Source: Pelotomaculum sp. UBA1371
GTDB taxonomy: Bacteria > Bacillota > Desulfotomaculia > Desulfotomaculales > Pelotomaculaceae
Direction: 5' to 3'
DNA: 17,997 bases
NCBI GenBank assembly: GCA_002305915.1
Contig: DBRJ01000032.1
Span: 17,625-35,621, forward strand
Shown here: piece by piece, positions 1 through 6,913 of the stretch
How positions within the stretch are numbered: position 1 is the first letter of the stretch
Layout: each line of letters begins with the position of its first letter
Position numbers and translations under genes: made by a program
The notes under the pieces: model-generated
Told to the model about the DNA's origin: nothing
Seen by the model: only the letters and a program-made list of their open reading frames with translations
The model's database searches: none

Positions 1-87
1 TACCGCAATTATTGCCTGCCCCTGTAACTCCACCTATGTACGCCGGCAGATTATCTTGCCATGTTATGTTGGCTTTTTAATGCCCAT
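1..87 (-). pseudogene. Possible 5' end of a gene running off the left edge, with a frame break
   Basis: On the minus strand an ATG at 87-85 follows a good ribosome binding site (GAGGGGAG, 97-103) and a TATAAT box (126-131). The frame stops after only seven codons (MGIKKPT). If one base is added to the A-run at 74-78, or the ribosome slips back one base there, the reading continues as MGIKK-ANITWQDNLPAYIGG... to the window edge without a stop. I do not recognise the protein. The frame break may be a real mutation, a sequencing indel in the homopolymer, slippage at T-AAA-AAG, or chance. Only about 25 residues are visible, so the call is weak. Confidence 0.3.
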
Positions 88-125
88 AAGGTTCACTCCC
101 CTCAATATTAACTTGTTATGTTTAC

Positions 126-131
126 ATTATA
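126..131 (-). promoter_or_regulatory. Candidate -10 box for the left-edge gene
   Basis: TATAAT on the minus strand lies about 40 nt before the ATG at 87. I see no convincing -35 hexamer at 16-18 nt spacing, so this is a -10-only candidate. Confidence 0.25.
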
Positions 132-349
132 TAGCCTAAGAACTAACAAAACGGCTAACAAAAATGAGTCTAATCTTGATATTTTTTTACCTTTATATAA
201 AGAAAAGGATTATTGGTTACATAAAAATAAGTCAAAAGATATTTATAAAACTTCTTAAGGCTTCTACACGATGATTAATTGTATTAGGTGAAAGACCTTT
301 ATCAATAATTTAAGCATTACTTCATGCAGCGGCTGCCCCGATAAACTTT

Positions 350-392
350 ACGGGCTTGTTGTGTGTCGTATTTGGCACATGAACAAGCCCGT
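350..392 (-). terminator. Long inverted repeat; possible terminator of the CAP-domain gene
   Basis: ACGGGCTTGTT (350-360) and AACAAGCCCGT (382-392) form a perfect 11-bp stem. After a small internal loop, a TGTG/CACA helix (362-365 with 376-379) extends it. It lies 70 nt downstream of the stop of the minus-strand CAP gene. Neither side carries a strong T-run, so termination is inferred from position and stem strength; another structured role is possible. Confidence 0.45.
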
Positions 393-462
393 TGTTTAAA
401 AATGCTTTTGAACTTTTTGCCTCTGATAAAAGAGCACAAATTGCTACAGCAAGAACGGATCC

Positions 463-1779
463 CTATTTCCTTATTTCTATTACAAACTCATTGCCCATAA
501 ATTTATTACCGGCGGTATCCTCAAACCACACCTGAAGATAATTAAGGCCTTCTTTTACCCCTGCTTGAAGCGTTGTCATAAAATGACCGGAGCCGTCAAC
601 CAGCAACTTGTTTCCTGTGGCGGCAGCGTAAGGGTAGTAAGCCATGGGCCAATCTTTAAGAGCATAAGAAATCATAGACTCCAAATCGGGGGATGAATAA
701 CTGCGGGTTATTTTCAGTTCTTCAATACTCATAGGACGCGGTGCTTCTTCCCAGAGTAAGATTATTGAATCCAACTTCAATTCCGGCTGCAGCATAATCC
801 CATTAACAGTAAAACTTTCACGGGGCTTCAACACTTGCGGTATGTCTTTTAATTCCGCGCAATGATTGGTAAACTCCTGGATAAAGGCAATTGTTATAGA
901 ACCATCATCCTGTTTTGCACAAGCTATACCAACGCCTACATGAGTATGATGCGGCTCTAGAATATTGACGCGATGACCATCGTTGGGTGGTACTTCGGCC
1001 ATCATTTTTTCATGAATTTTCAAAAGATTGTTCTGTATAAGACTTTGATTCGGTTCATAACCTTGCAGCCAATTTAAGCAGACGTTCTCTGTGGTTCCAT
1101 AAATTCCACCGGCTTCGGTATAACGCTGTTGCGGTTTTTTACCACTCAAGTTCCAATGGGAGATGAAGTTGTTTTGGGCCATTTCACCAGCAAACCGGCG
1201 TGCAGTTTTCGCTGCGGTCTCATCCCACTCAACCCTGGTCAGACCGGCTGCCAGCCGGTTTTCATTTATTCTATTAAATAAGACCTGCTCAACCCTGCAA
1301 AGGTCCAGGCTGTTGATTTGGGTACCGGTTCCTGATGAAGCCCTCAAAACAGCTTCGCTGTTGCTTTTCAGGGAAACCTCGTAACCGAAAGCCTCTGCTA
1401 CATATTGGGCAGGCAAGTATGTAAGTCCATTTCGTATTAAAGGTACTGCATCGATTTTCCCGGGCCGGCCGTTAGTATGGATAATATTGCTTTCTATGGT
1501 CATTACGGTTTTCACATTGTCTTTGGTTAATGTTACTGTACGGGAGGATGGTTCCCAAACAATTTTGCTTTCAGGCACACCAAGGGTTAGCGCCAGGTGG
1601 CGGACCGGTACGTAAGTGTGGCCGTTTTCGATAAATGGAACAGCTTCCATTTCAGTGGGACGGCCATCCAAATTAGAAGTATGTCCGGAAGTGACCTGGT
1701 GGGAAAGGCCTACCTTTGAAACATTTATGAAGACTGATATCTGGATCAAGATAACGAGAACAAAAAGTTTTACTTTCAT
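463..1779 (-). CDS. Secreted copper-amine-oxidase-N domain + CAP (SCP/PR-1) domain protein
   Basis: A 438-residue exported protein. Residues 1-25 form a signal peptide (MKVK then a hydrophobic stretch). Residues about 36-147 match the copper amine oxidase N-terminal-like domain common in clostridial surface proteins (GRP...VPFIENGHTYVPVR, LTLG, VWEPSSRTVTL, then a second half GRPGKIDAVPLIRNGLTYLPAQYVAEAFGY). Residues about 163-304 are a CAP domain: FISHW (H208), ENV (E231), the HEKMMAE..PPNDGHR segment (H269), HTHVGVGIA and the closing IQEF. The C-terminal 130 residues are unassigned and end in a beta-rich stretch. CAP proteins of spore formers are extracytoplasmic, like YkwD; the biochemical activity is unknown. 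The ATG has a usable RBS (TTGGAGA, 8 nt upstream). The gene is in line with the symporter gene but 264 nt away. Confidence 0.88.
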   Translation of the reverse strand: MKVKLFVLVILIQISVFINVSKVGLSHQVTSGHTSNLDGRPTEMEAVPFIENGHTYVPVRHLALTLGVPESKIVWEPSSRTVTLTKDNVKTVMTIESNIIHTNGRPGKIDAVPLIRNGLTYLPAQYVAEAFGYEVSLKSNSEAVLRASSGTGTQINSLDLCRVEQVLFNRINENRLAAGLTRVEWDETAAKTARRFAGEMAQNNFISHWNLSGKKPQQRYTEAGGIYGTTENVCLNWLQGYEPNQSLIQNNLLKIHEKMMAEVPPNDGHRVNILEPHHTHVGVGIACAKQDDGSITIAFIQEFTNHCAELKDIPQVLKPRESFTVNGIMLQPELKLDSIILLWEEAPRPMSIEELKITRSYSSPDLESMISYALKDWPMAYYPYAAATGNKLLVDGSGHFMTTLQAGVKEGLNYLQVWFEDTAGNKFMGNEFVIEIRK

Positions 1780-1861
1780 GATCTAGTCTCCAACTATCTA
1801 ATTTGCTACGGATTAAAATTATAAAATTTAAGATACTGGTTGTTTTAATACCATTGGATAG

Positions 1862-1887
1862 AACCATTTGTACCGGTTCAAATGGTT
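1862..1887. repeat. Inverted repeat upstream of the CAP-domain gene
   Basis: AACCATTTG (1862-1870) and CAAATGGTT (1879-1887) are perfect 9-bp arms around an 8-base spacer. The right arm is part of GGTTCAAATGGTT (1875-1887), repeated with one mismatch at 2011-2023 (GGTTCGAATGGTT). It lies about 90 nt upstream of the CAP gene start, where an operator would fit, but the regulator is unknown. On the + strand it is followed by TTTTCC, a weak terminator-like tail. Confidence 0.4.
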
Positions 1888-2043
1888 TTCCATAAGGATT
1901 TCCTGAGCCTCCTGTTAAATTTATCGGCGTTTTGAGTTTATTCTTAAGGGCATTAGTAAAAAGTCAATAACTGTTTCCTTCCTAACTGCAGTATTATAAC
2001 TTTCTAATCGGGTTCGAATGGTTAAACCGGTGTAAGTCTTTAA

Positions 2044-3657
2044 TCAGATCGAAGCAGAAAACCCGGCGGTTTCCCTTTGACTTGCTTTCCTCAGGAAATG
2101 CTCCGTATGCAGCATGCTGATGTTTATGGAAAACACATTGCCGGTGGTCATCAGATAATCAAAAAGAATAAAGAGACTTGCTGCCATCGCCAGGCCTTCG
2201 AGGGGGATACCGAATTTTTTAAATACAACCGTAAAAAGAAAGGTACCCATACCCTGTGCGGGCGGCACGGCTATAGACATAATTATACAAAGCACAACCA
2301 GGGATAGAATATCCGCCATGCCAAAATTGGTCCCGTAAAAATTACCAACAAATAAAGTCATCAAGAATAAGACCGGCACCACAAAGGGTTTGGAGAATAG
2401 TGCACCCACAGGTATAGAAAAGTTAACCAGATAGTCGCGAATACCCTGTTTGATGGAAGCAGTATTGGTATGGGACGCAAAAGTGGCGCTTGAGCTTGCG
2501 GTTGATAAGGCAATCAGCAGAACTGGACCGATAGTTCTAATGTAGTCAACCGGATTGTTCTTTTCGATGACAGCTACGCTCAGCAGGCAAAGCAAAACAA
2601 ATACTACAAAACACACACATATGATTACAACTACACCGAGGGAACTGAGAAGCGCCCTGCTGTCCCCGGATAACAGCATGTTGAAAATGCAAATAAAAAT
2701 CACCCATGGCATCAGGGAACAGACAGCATCCAGCAAGGTGGACAAAACCAGATTTAATTCCGTTATCACCTTGGTTAAAACAGGAAAGCGTCCTTTCATG
2801 GTGAGCATGGCTATACCCGTGATCACGGCAAGGAAGATTGTCTGTAAGGTATTACCATCCAAAAAAGACTTGAAGATATTGGAGGGTATGATATCAAAGG
2901 CTATCGCAGCAATCTGGCTCCAAACGCCTTCACTGGTACTTGCAGCGTTAACACTCTGGATGGGGAAAAATATCACCCCTGCCAACACGGCAATCACCCC
3001 TGATAAAGCCGACAGTCCCAAAAACCAGCTAAAGAGTATTTTAAAAATGCGTTTCATCTGGGCAATATTATCCATGTTAAATATACTGGCAATTACTGAA
3101 ACAAAAAGAAAGGGAATGACAATGGCATTCAGAAATCCGAAAAAAGCATTGCTCAAGGGAGTCAATACTGAGGCAGGGAGGATTGTTTGCATAGAGGGGG
3201 CAAAGCGGTTCACGGTCAGACCGCAGATTATGGCTGCGCCAAGGGCTAAAGCAATGGCAACGACGGGATTCAGTCCCTTTTTTTTCAGGGTAAAAGTAAC
3301 AACATTAACTCCGTTTTCATAGTAATAGTTTACTGTCGAAAGCCCAATTAGAATGTTCTGGCCAATGAAGCTGAATTCATCATCCCCAGCTTCCTCAGAC
3401 AGGTCAAGCGGGTTGGCCTGGGCACCTCTATAAGTTAATGACAGAGTTATGGTTTTAAACCGCTTCCTCAGCTCGATTTGAAAAGTCTCATTTGGGGCGG
3501 CAGCCTTTGCCCAGTAGACAATCGTCTCTTCCGTAAATAGTTCAGCTTGAATAATGTCACGGTTGGTACATTTGTATTGTTTCAGCAGATTTCGAACGAA
3601 GCTCGCGGCGACTTCAATACTTGCTATTTCCAGCTTGAAATCTTTTTTTTCAGCCAT
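2044..3657 (-). CDS. DAACS-family (dicarboxylate/amino acid:cation) symporter with N-terminal RsbW-like domain
   Basis: A 537-residue protein in two parts. Residues 1-127 are soluble and resemble the RsbW/SpoIIAB GHKL ATPase fold: LEIASIEVAASFVRNLL, a helix with TEETIVYWA where the N-box EACTN..HA normally sits, and a closing GLSTVNYYYENGVNVVTFTL. The Mg-binding Asn of the N-box is Tyr48 and the DxGxG Asp is also lost, so ATP binding is doubtful. Residues about 128-525 are the transporter: many membrane helices, the Ser-rich hairpin ASSSATF (387-393), the second hairpin VPPAQGMG (464-471) and the last core helix with D500, T504 and N507. Compared with GltPh, the NMDGT motif reads SKPFV (422-426) and the substrate Arg397 position is Met503, so the substrate is probably not acidic. 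The ATG has only a weak RBS (AAGGATG). Confidence 0.85.
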   Translation of the reverse strand: MAEKKDFKLEIASIEVAASFVRNLLKQYKCTNRDIIQAELFTEETIVYWAKAAAPNETFQIELRKRFKTITLSLTYRGAQANPLDLSEEAGDDEFSFIGQNILIGLSTVNYYYENGVNVVTFTLKKKGLNPVVAIALALGAAIICGLTVNRFAPSMQTILPASVLTPLSNAFFGFLNAIVIPFLFVSVIASIFNMDNIAQMKRIFKILFSWFLGLSALSGVIAVLAGVIFFPIQSVNAASTSEGVWSQIAAIAFDIIPSNIFKSFLDGNTLQTIFLAVITGIAMLTMKGRFPVLTKVITELNLVLSTLLDAVCSLMPWVIFICIFNMLLSGDSRALLSSLGVVVIICVCFVVFVLLCLLSVAVIEKNNPVDYIRTIGPVLLIALSTASSSATFASHTNTASIKQGIRDYLVNFSIPVGALFSKPFVVPVLFLMTLFVGNFYGTNFGMADILSLVVLCIIMSIAVPPAQGMGTFLFTVVFKKFGIPLEGLAMAASLFILFDYLMTTGNVFSINISMLHTEHFLRKASQRETAGFSASI

Positions 3658-3800
3658 TTTACGGTACGCACATCCTTGCTTTTACATGTCAACCTCTTTA
3701 AACTTAAACAGGAAAAAATATAATGCTATTTTATGTTATTACGATTTATGGCTGGTTACAAGTATTCTGTATAAGATAATTCAGGCGTCATTAGAAAACC

Positions 3801-3806
3801 TGTCAA
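3801..3806 (-). promoter_or_regulatory. Candidate -35 (TTGACA) upstream of the symporter gene
   Basis: A perfect TTGACA lies on the minus strand about 145 nt upstream of the symporter ATG. The hexamer 17 nt further on (TGAATT) matches TATAAT at only 3 of 6 positions, so the promoter is weak or misassigned. Confidence 0.25.
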
Positions 3807-3878
3807 TAAAAAACACAAGTTGCTGATTATATTTGCTCCAGTTTACAGGCTTTTTAAATGGAATTTAATACGGGATTT

Positions 3879-4382
3879 TTAAACCGGCTCTGTGCGGATA
3901 TCCGGCGGCAGGCCGGGCTGTTTGAAGGCAGCTACGGCCAGTTGGTCGCAGCGTTCGTTTTCCGGATTGCCGGCGTGACCCTTGACCCAGACAAATTTTA
4001 TCTCGTGAAATTCGCAAAGTTTCAATAGCCTGGCCCAGAGATCTGCATTAAGGGCAGGCTCTTTTTTGTTGCGCATCCATCCGTTAGCCCGCCACTTTTG
4101 AGCCCAGTTCTTTTCAATGGCATTCACCAGATACTGGGAATCTGTATAGAGTGTCACCCTGCATTTTTCCTTTAAACTTTCCAGGCCTTTAATAGCCGCC
4201 AGGATTTCCATCCGGTTGTTAGTAGTGTCCTTGAAGCCGGCGGAGAGCTCTTTGCGATGCCCCTGGTATAACAGTACCACCCCGTAACCGCCGGGACCGG
4301 GGTTTCCTGAGCAGGCTCCGTCGGTGTAAATAGTAACTTCCTTAAGCGGTTTGTCCGGGGAACTGCCAGTATTAGACCTCAT
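3879..4382 (-). CDS. rnhA: Ribonuclease HI
   Basis: A 167-residue type 1 RNase H, which cleaves the RNA strand of RNA-DNA hybrids (R-loops, Okazaki primers) in the cytoplasm. All four carboxylates of the active site are visible: D21 (IYTDGACSGNPGPGG), E59 (NNRMEI), D81 (LYTDSQY) and D146 (NERCDQLA). The accompanying His is H136 (VKGHAG). The basic, Trp-rich WAQKWRANGWMRNKKEP segment (93-109) corresponds to the substrate-binding handle of the E. coli enzyme. The length is normal apart from a short 14-residue N-terminal extension. The ATG follows AAAGGTAGG. It is in line with the symporter gene but 221 nt away, so probably its own unit. Confidence 0.96.
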   Translation of the reverse strand: MRSNTGSSPDKPLKEVTIYTDGACSGNPGPGGYGVVLLYQGHRKELSAGFKDTTNNRMEILAAIKGLESLKEKCRVTLYTDSQYLVNAIEKNWAQKWRANGWMRNKKEPALNADLWARLLKLCEFHEIKFVWVKGHAGNPENERCDQLAVAAFKQPGLPPDIRTEPV

Positions 4383-4722
4383 TCATATTCCCTACCTTTA
4401 AAATAGATATTTTCATCTCTTTTGCCCTTTTCCGGAAAATGAAGCGTACAGTCCTCTGCTGGTGCCCGTTCAGCGGTATGGCTGCCTCACTTATCAATGA
4501 TTCACCGGGTTAGCCCGCCATGCTGTTGACGGATACAGGCAGGGATGAAAGTCACCATAAGCAAAATTATGAGTAATTTATTAAGATTTTTTTAAGGTAA
4601 AATTAAGTTTTTTATGCAATTATATTAATAACAAAATTATTAACAAAAATGTCTGCAAAGATAAGTTGGCCCTGGATAAGTAAATTATTATAATAACTGG
4701 ATCACTGCAAAGGAGGATTAAA
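4383..4722. other. Intergenic region between rnhA and the first small ORF
   Basis: No ORF with a ribosome binding site was found on either strand. It contains a 12-bp perfect palindrome TTTTCCGGAAAA (4428-4439), a moderately GC-rich stretch (about 4443-4555), then an AT-rich tract (4560-4700) that probably carries the promoter of the small + strand ORF. I cannot pick a clear -35/-10 pair. Confidence 0.5.
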
Positions 4723-4836
4723 ATGTTTACGCAGCCGTTGGCAACCGTGGGGAATGTTATTGTTACTTTTGGCTTGCTTGGTTTTCTCGGAATTATTGTA
4801 CACTCAATGTCGGATGCAGACAATGGAAGACAATAA
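4723..4836 (+). CDS. Small single-pass membrane protein (37 aa)
   Basis: ATG at 4723 follows a near-perfect Shine-Dalgarno (AAAGGAGG, 4709-4716) at ideal spacing. The 37-residue product has one hydrophobic segment (about residues 9-27, rich in V, I, L, F and G) and a short polar tail ending DADNGRQ. It looks like a small one-helix membrane protein such as the accessory subunits of larger complexes, but I recognise no family. No large partner gene is adjacent. The quality of the RBS is the main argument that it is translated. A second small + strand ORF follows 85 nt later. Confidence 0.6.
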   Translation: MFTQPLATVGNVIVTFGLLGFLGIIVHSMSDADNGRQ

Positions 4837-4921
4837 TTTTAAACAATAAAATCGTTTTAACTCTTTTTCGCCCCCCAAATCGCCGCAGCGTTGTGACGGG
4901 ATGAATTGATTGGAGGAGTTT

Positions 4922-5083
4922 TTGCTCATTTATTGGGAAACGGTTGAGAATATGTATGATATGATCAGCGAAATGGTTTCCAGTTGGTCATTTTTTTTAT
5001 TAAACCAATTGACTGTATTAGCAATAAGATGGAACGATGGTGATAACCTGTCATCATTAGACATTTTTGCTGGAAAAAGATGA
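4922..5083 (+). CDS. Small hypothetical protein (53 aa)
   Basis: TTG at 4922 follows GGAGGAG (4912-4918). The 53 codons run to TGA at 5081-5083. The product begins MLIYWETVENMYDMISEMV, continues with a hydrophobic patch (SFFLLNQLTVLAI) and ends polar. I do not recognise it. It may be co-transcribed with the small membrane protein 85 nt upstream, and a hairpin with T-runs on both strands lies 85 nt downstream. Support is only the RBS and the absence of a better explanation. Confidence 0.4.
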   Translation: MLIYWETVENMYDMISEMVSSWSFFLLNQLTVLAIRWNDGDNLSSLDIFAGKR

Positions 5084-5167
5084 GTTAATTTTACCATAAG
5101 GCAAGTTTAGTTTGTAGAATAAGGGATCCCGGGTGATCTTTATATCTGCATAAAACCATAAAAGCTC

Positions 5168-5204
5168 AAAAAAAACCGCAAACCCTCGCCGGGTAGCGGT
5201 TTTA
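5168..5204 (-). terminator. Bidirectional intrinsic terminator between small convergent ORFs
   Basis: On the minus strand the stem AAACCGC...GCGGTTT, with inner ACCC/GGGT pairs, is followed by a run of eight T. It begins right after the TAA of the minus-strand small ORF (5208-5210). On the + strand the same stem is followed by TTTTATT, so it can also end transcription from the two small + strand ORFs. Confidence 0.8.
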
Positions 5205-5207
5205 TTC

Positions 5208-5321
5208 TTACAGGTTGCGGATTTCTTCTTTTTCAAGCTCTGGAACCAGGTCTATTTTTACTGATTCTGTCCTCTCAAAAAAGGCGTATAAAATGCTCCT
5301 TAATGTTTCTACAAGATGCAT
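5208..5321 (-). CDS. Small hypothetical protein (37 aa)
   Basis: ATG at 5321-5319 has a strong Shine-Dalgarno (GGAGGTG, 5331-5337) 9 nt upstream. The 37-residue product starts MHLVETLRSILYAFFERT and ends in an acidic, charged tail (VPELEKEEIRNL). It has a short amphipathic or hydrophobic helix but no clear membrane span. No family recognised. A strong intrinsic terminator starts within 4 nt of its stop, which makes a complete small transcription unit likely. Confidence 0.6.
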   Translation of the reverse strand: MHLVETLRSILYAFFERTESVKIDLVPELEKEEIRNL

Positions 5322-5667
5322 TTATTAATTCACCTCCGATATTATTATAAAATATAGTTAATAATGAATCATTGATGAATTAATGGGATCGCTTCCAGTA
5401 TTAAATTATATATGTGCCTTGAATATTACTTATCATTTCTATTATTGGGGAATGTATAAATCCGGCCTAATAATTGGAGGAGGGTGAAACAAGAGTATTA
5501 GAAATCAAGCAAAATAAACAATGTAAAAGAACTAATTCTATAAAAAAGGATGCAATACCTGATTGCATCCGTGGCTACAATAGTGTTATTGAGTCCTTCA
5601 TGGAAATTAGCTGATGTTAAAAAATAAATGATGCAACAAACATAAATAATTGGCATCTCTCTGGTGT
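5322..5667. other. Intergenic region, AT-rich
   Basis: It holds the RBS of the minus-strand small ORF (5331-5337) and the terminator of the DUF4349 gene (5541-5570). A GGAGGAGGG string at 5476-5484 looks like a Shine-Dalgarno, but the start placed correctly after it gives only five codons. The rest is AT-rich and unassigned. Confidence 0.5.
5541..5570 (-). terminator. Intrinsic terminator of the DUF4349 gene
   Basis: On the minus strand GGATGCAAT (5570-5562) pairs perfectly with ATTGCATCC (5556-5548) around a 5-base loop, followed by six T (5547-5542). It lies about 100 nt downstream of the DUF4349 stop at 5668. Confidence 0.85.
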
Positions 5668-6519
5668 TTACTTATCAATATTTTTTGACTGACGTTTCTT
5701 GCGAATACGGTAAAATATGTAGACGGCGACTGCGATAAAAGGTGCGTAGGGGAGTATAACTGCGAAAAGCACGACAAGTTCTCCCGCTGTGTTAATCAGG
5801 CCGTTCACTCCCCGCAGCCAGCCGGCTTTAACCCTCTGGTCCAGAGGTTCTCCGGGGCTTAAACCGGTGGAGAGGGTTTTCGAAGTACTGAGCTCAAGGT
5901 TGATTGTGGCAAGGTTGGTGAGGTTGTCCAGCACCTTCAGCCGTGCTTGCCGGGATTCGATTTCTCCCCGGATGCGGGTAAGTTCATTTTCAATTTCCAG
6001 CATTTCCTTCACTGTGCCGGCTTTGTCAAGCAGCTCCAAAAGTCTTTTTTCCTGTTTTTCCAAAGTTGTTCTTCTGGCTTCAACATCATAATACTCTTCT
6101 GTAACGTCCTTTCCGGACATATTTTTACGGTCTATCCGGCCCAGAGCTTCCAGGCGGGGCAAAGCTACGCCCAGTTTTTCAACGGGGACGCGCAGGCTGA
6201 ACTGACCCTGCTTGTGCTCATTTCTCTGCCATATGCCGGCGCTTTCTATATACCCGTCCACCTCTTGAACGATTTCCTCCACTTGTGAGGAGGCCGCTTC
6301 AACATCTGTTACAATTATTACGAGCGTTACTTCCCGGGTTACCTTTCTCACCGGATCGGGCCGGGCGGCGTCGTAATCCACCCGGACGTTGGAGGGTGCC
6401 ACCTCCTGGGAGCTGGTATCAATGCTTTTTGTATTGCCGCAGCCGCTCAATGTGACTGCGGCGAATGCCAGGGCGATAATGAATGTGCAGATGGTTCTTA
6501 TCCTCGAAGAATTCATCAT
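5668..6519 (-). CDS. DUF4349 lipoprotein with coiled coil and C-terminal membrane anchor
   Basis: A 283-residue envelope protein of the DUF4349 family, whose function is unknown. A lipoprotein signal occupies residues 1-27 with lipobox LSGC (Cys27). The extracytoplasmic part (about 45-245) has the family pattern: a TREVTLVIIVTDVEAA strand-helix, IVQEVDGYIESAG, SLRVPVEKL, then VTEEYYDVEARRTTLEKQEKRLLELL and a charged coiled coil (145-200) ending NLTNLATINLELS. One membrane helix (about 246-270) and a basic RIRKKRQSK tail follow, so both ends are membrane-attached. A double ATG starts the gene; GGAAAGG upstream is a modest RBS. It is monocistronic as far as can be seen, with its own terminator. 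Confidence 0.88.
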   Translation of the reverse strand: MMNSSRIRTICTFIIALAFAAVTLSGCGNTKSIDTSSQEVAPSNVRVDYDAARPDPVRKVTREVTLVIIVTDVEAASSQVEEIVQEVDGYIESAGIWQRNEHKQGQFSLRVPVEKLGVALPRLEALGRIDRKNMSGKDVTEEYYDVEARRTTLEKQEKRLLELLDKAGTVKEMLEIENELTRIRGEIESRQARLKVLDNLTNLATINLELSTSKTLSTGLSPGEPLDQRVKAGWLRGVNGLINTAGELVVLFAVILPYAPFIAVAVYIFYRIRKKRQSKNIDK

Positions 6520-6913
6520 ATTATTACAACCTTTCCCTGTTGTGCCTATTCCCTTCCTGTTGGACGACGGAAACGAAGGAAAGGTTCCCCAATAAAACTT
6601 ATTAAATGTTGTCAGGCATATAAACGAAGCAAAGAAGATGGGTTTAGTGAAAGAATGAAAAAAAATGACTGTATTACCAGCGCGGTCAAAGGATAAAAAT
6701 GCATGGCTGGTGTCAAACAGCCATGCTAAAAAGAAGGAATTGTTAGCGTCACCAGGCAGTTAAAAAACAAGCCTAATGTCAATTTTTATTGTAATGGCTT
6801 ACATAAAAAATATCAATCGGTAATATTTACATTTTTAGACATTGCTTTTAACCTGTGCCAGCTTCTTATAAATAATATTTTATAATTATTATAAATCCGG
6901 TTCCTGTCTATCA
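6520..6913. other. Intergenic region between the PAS gene and the DUF4349 gene
   Basis: No credible ORF. It contains the terminator of the PAS gene (6694-6726), which separates the two minus-strand transcripts, and the upstream region of the DUF4349 gene. An AT-rich near-palindrome (about 6865-6896) lies just after the PAS gene stop. No clear promoter pair was found. Confidence 0.5.
6694..6726 (-). terminator. Intrinsic terminator of the PAS-domain gene
   Basis: GCATGGCTG (6701-6709) and CAGCCATGC (6718-6726) form a perfect 9-bp stem with an 8-base loop. On the minus strand it is followed by ATTTTTA. It lies about 190 nt beyond the PAS gene stop. Confidence 0.75.

Larger units (their letters stand above)
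88..462. other. Intergenic region, AT-rich
   Basis: There is no credible ORF here. It holds the upstream signals of the possible left-edge gene (RBS 97-103, -10 126-131) and a long hairpin (350-392) downstream of the CAP-domain gene. The rest is AT-rich sequence with nothing I can assign. Confidence 0.6.

Noticed and set aside
2555..3322. 255-codon + strand frame
   Set aside because: It is antisense to the symporter gene, has no RBS, and its composition (rich in K, T, I and M) reflects the complement of membrane-helix codons.
4620..4823. 67-codon minus-strand frame
   Set aside because: Overlaps the better supported small + strand ORF (4723-4836), which has an excellent RBS; this frame has none.
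5473..5613. 46-codon + strand frame beginning TTG GAG GAG
   Set aside because: The GGAGGAGGG string is inside the frame rather than upstream of its start, and the frame runs through the minus-strand terminator hairpin.
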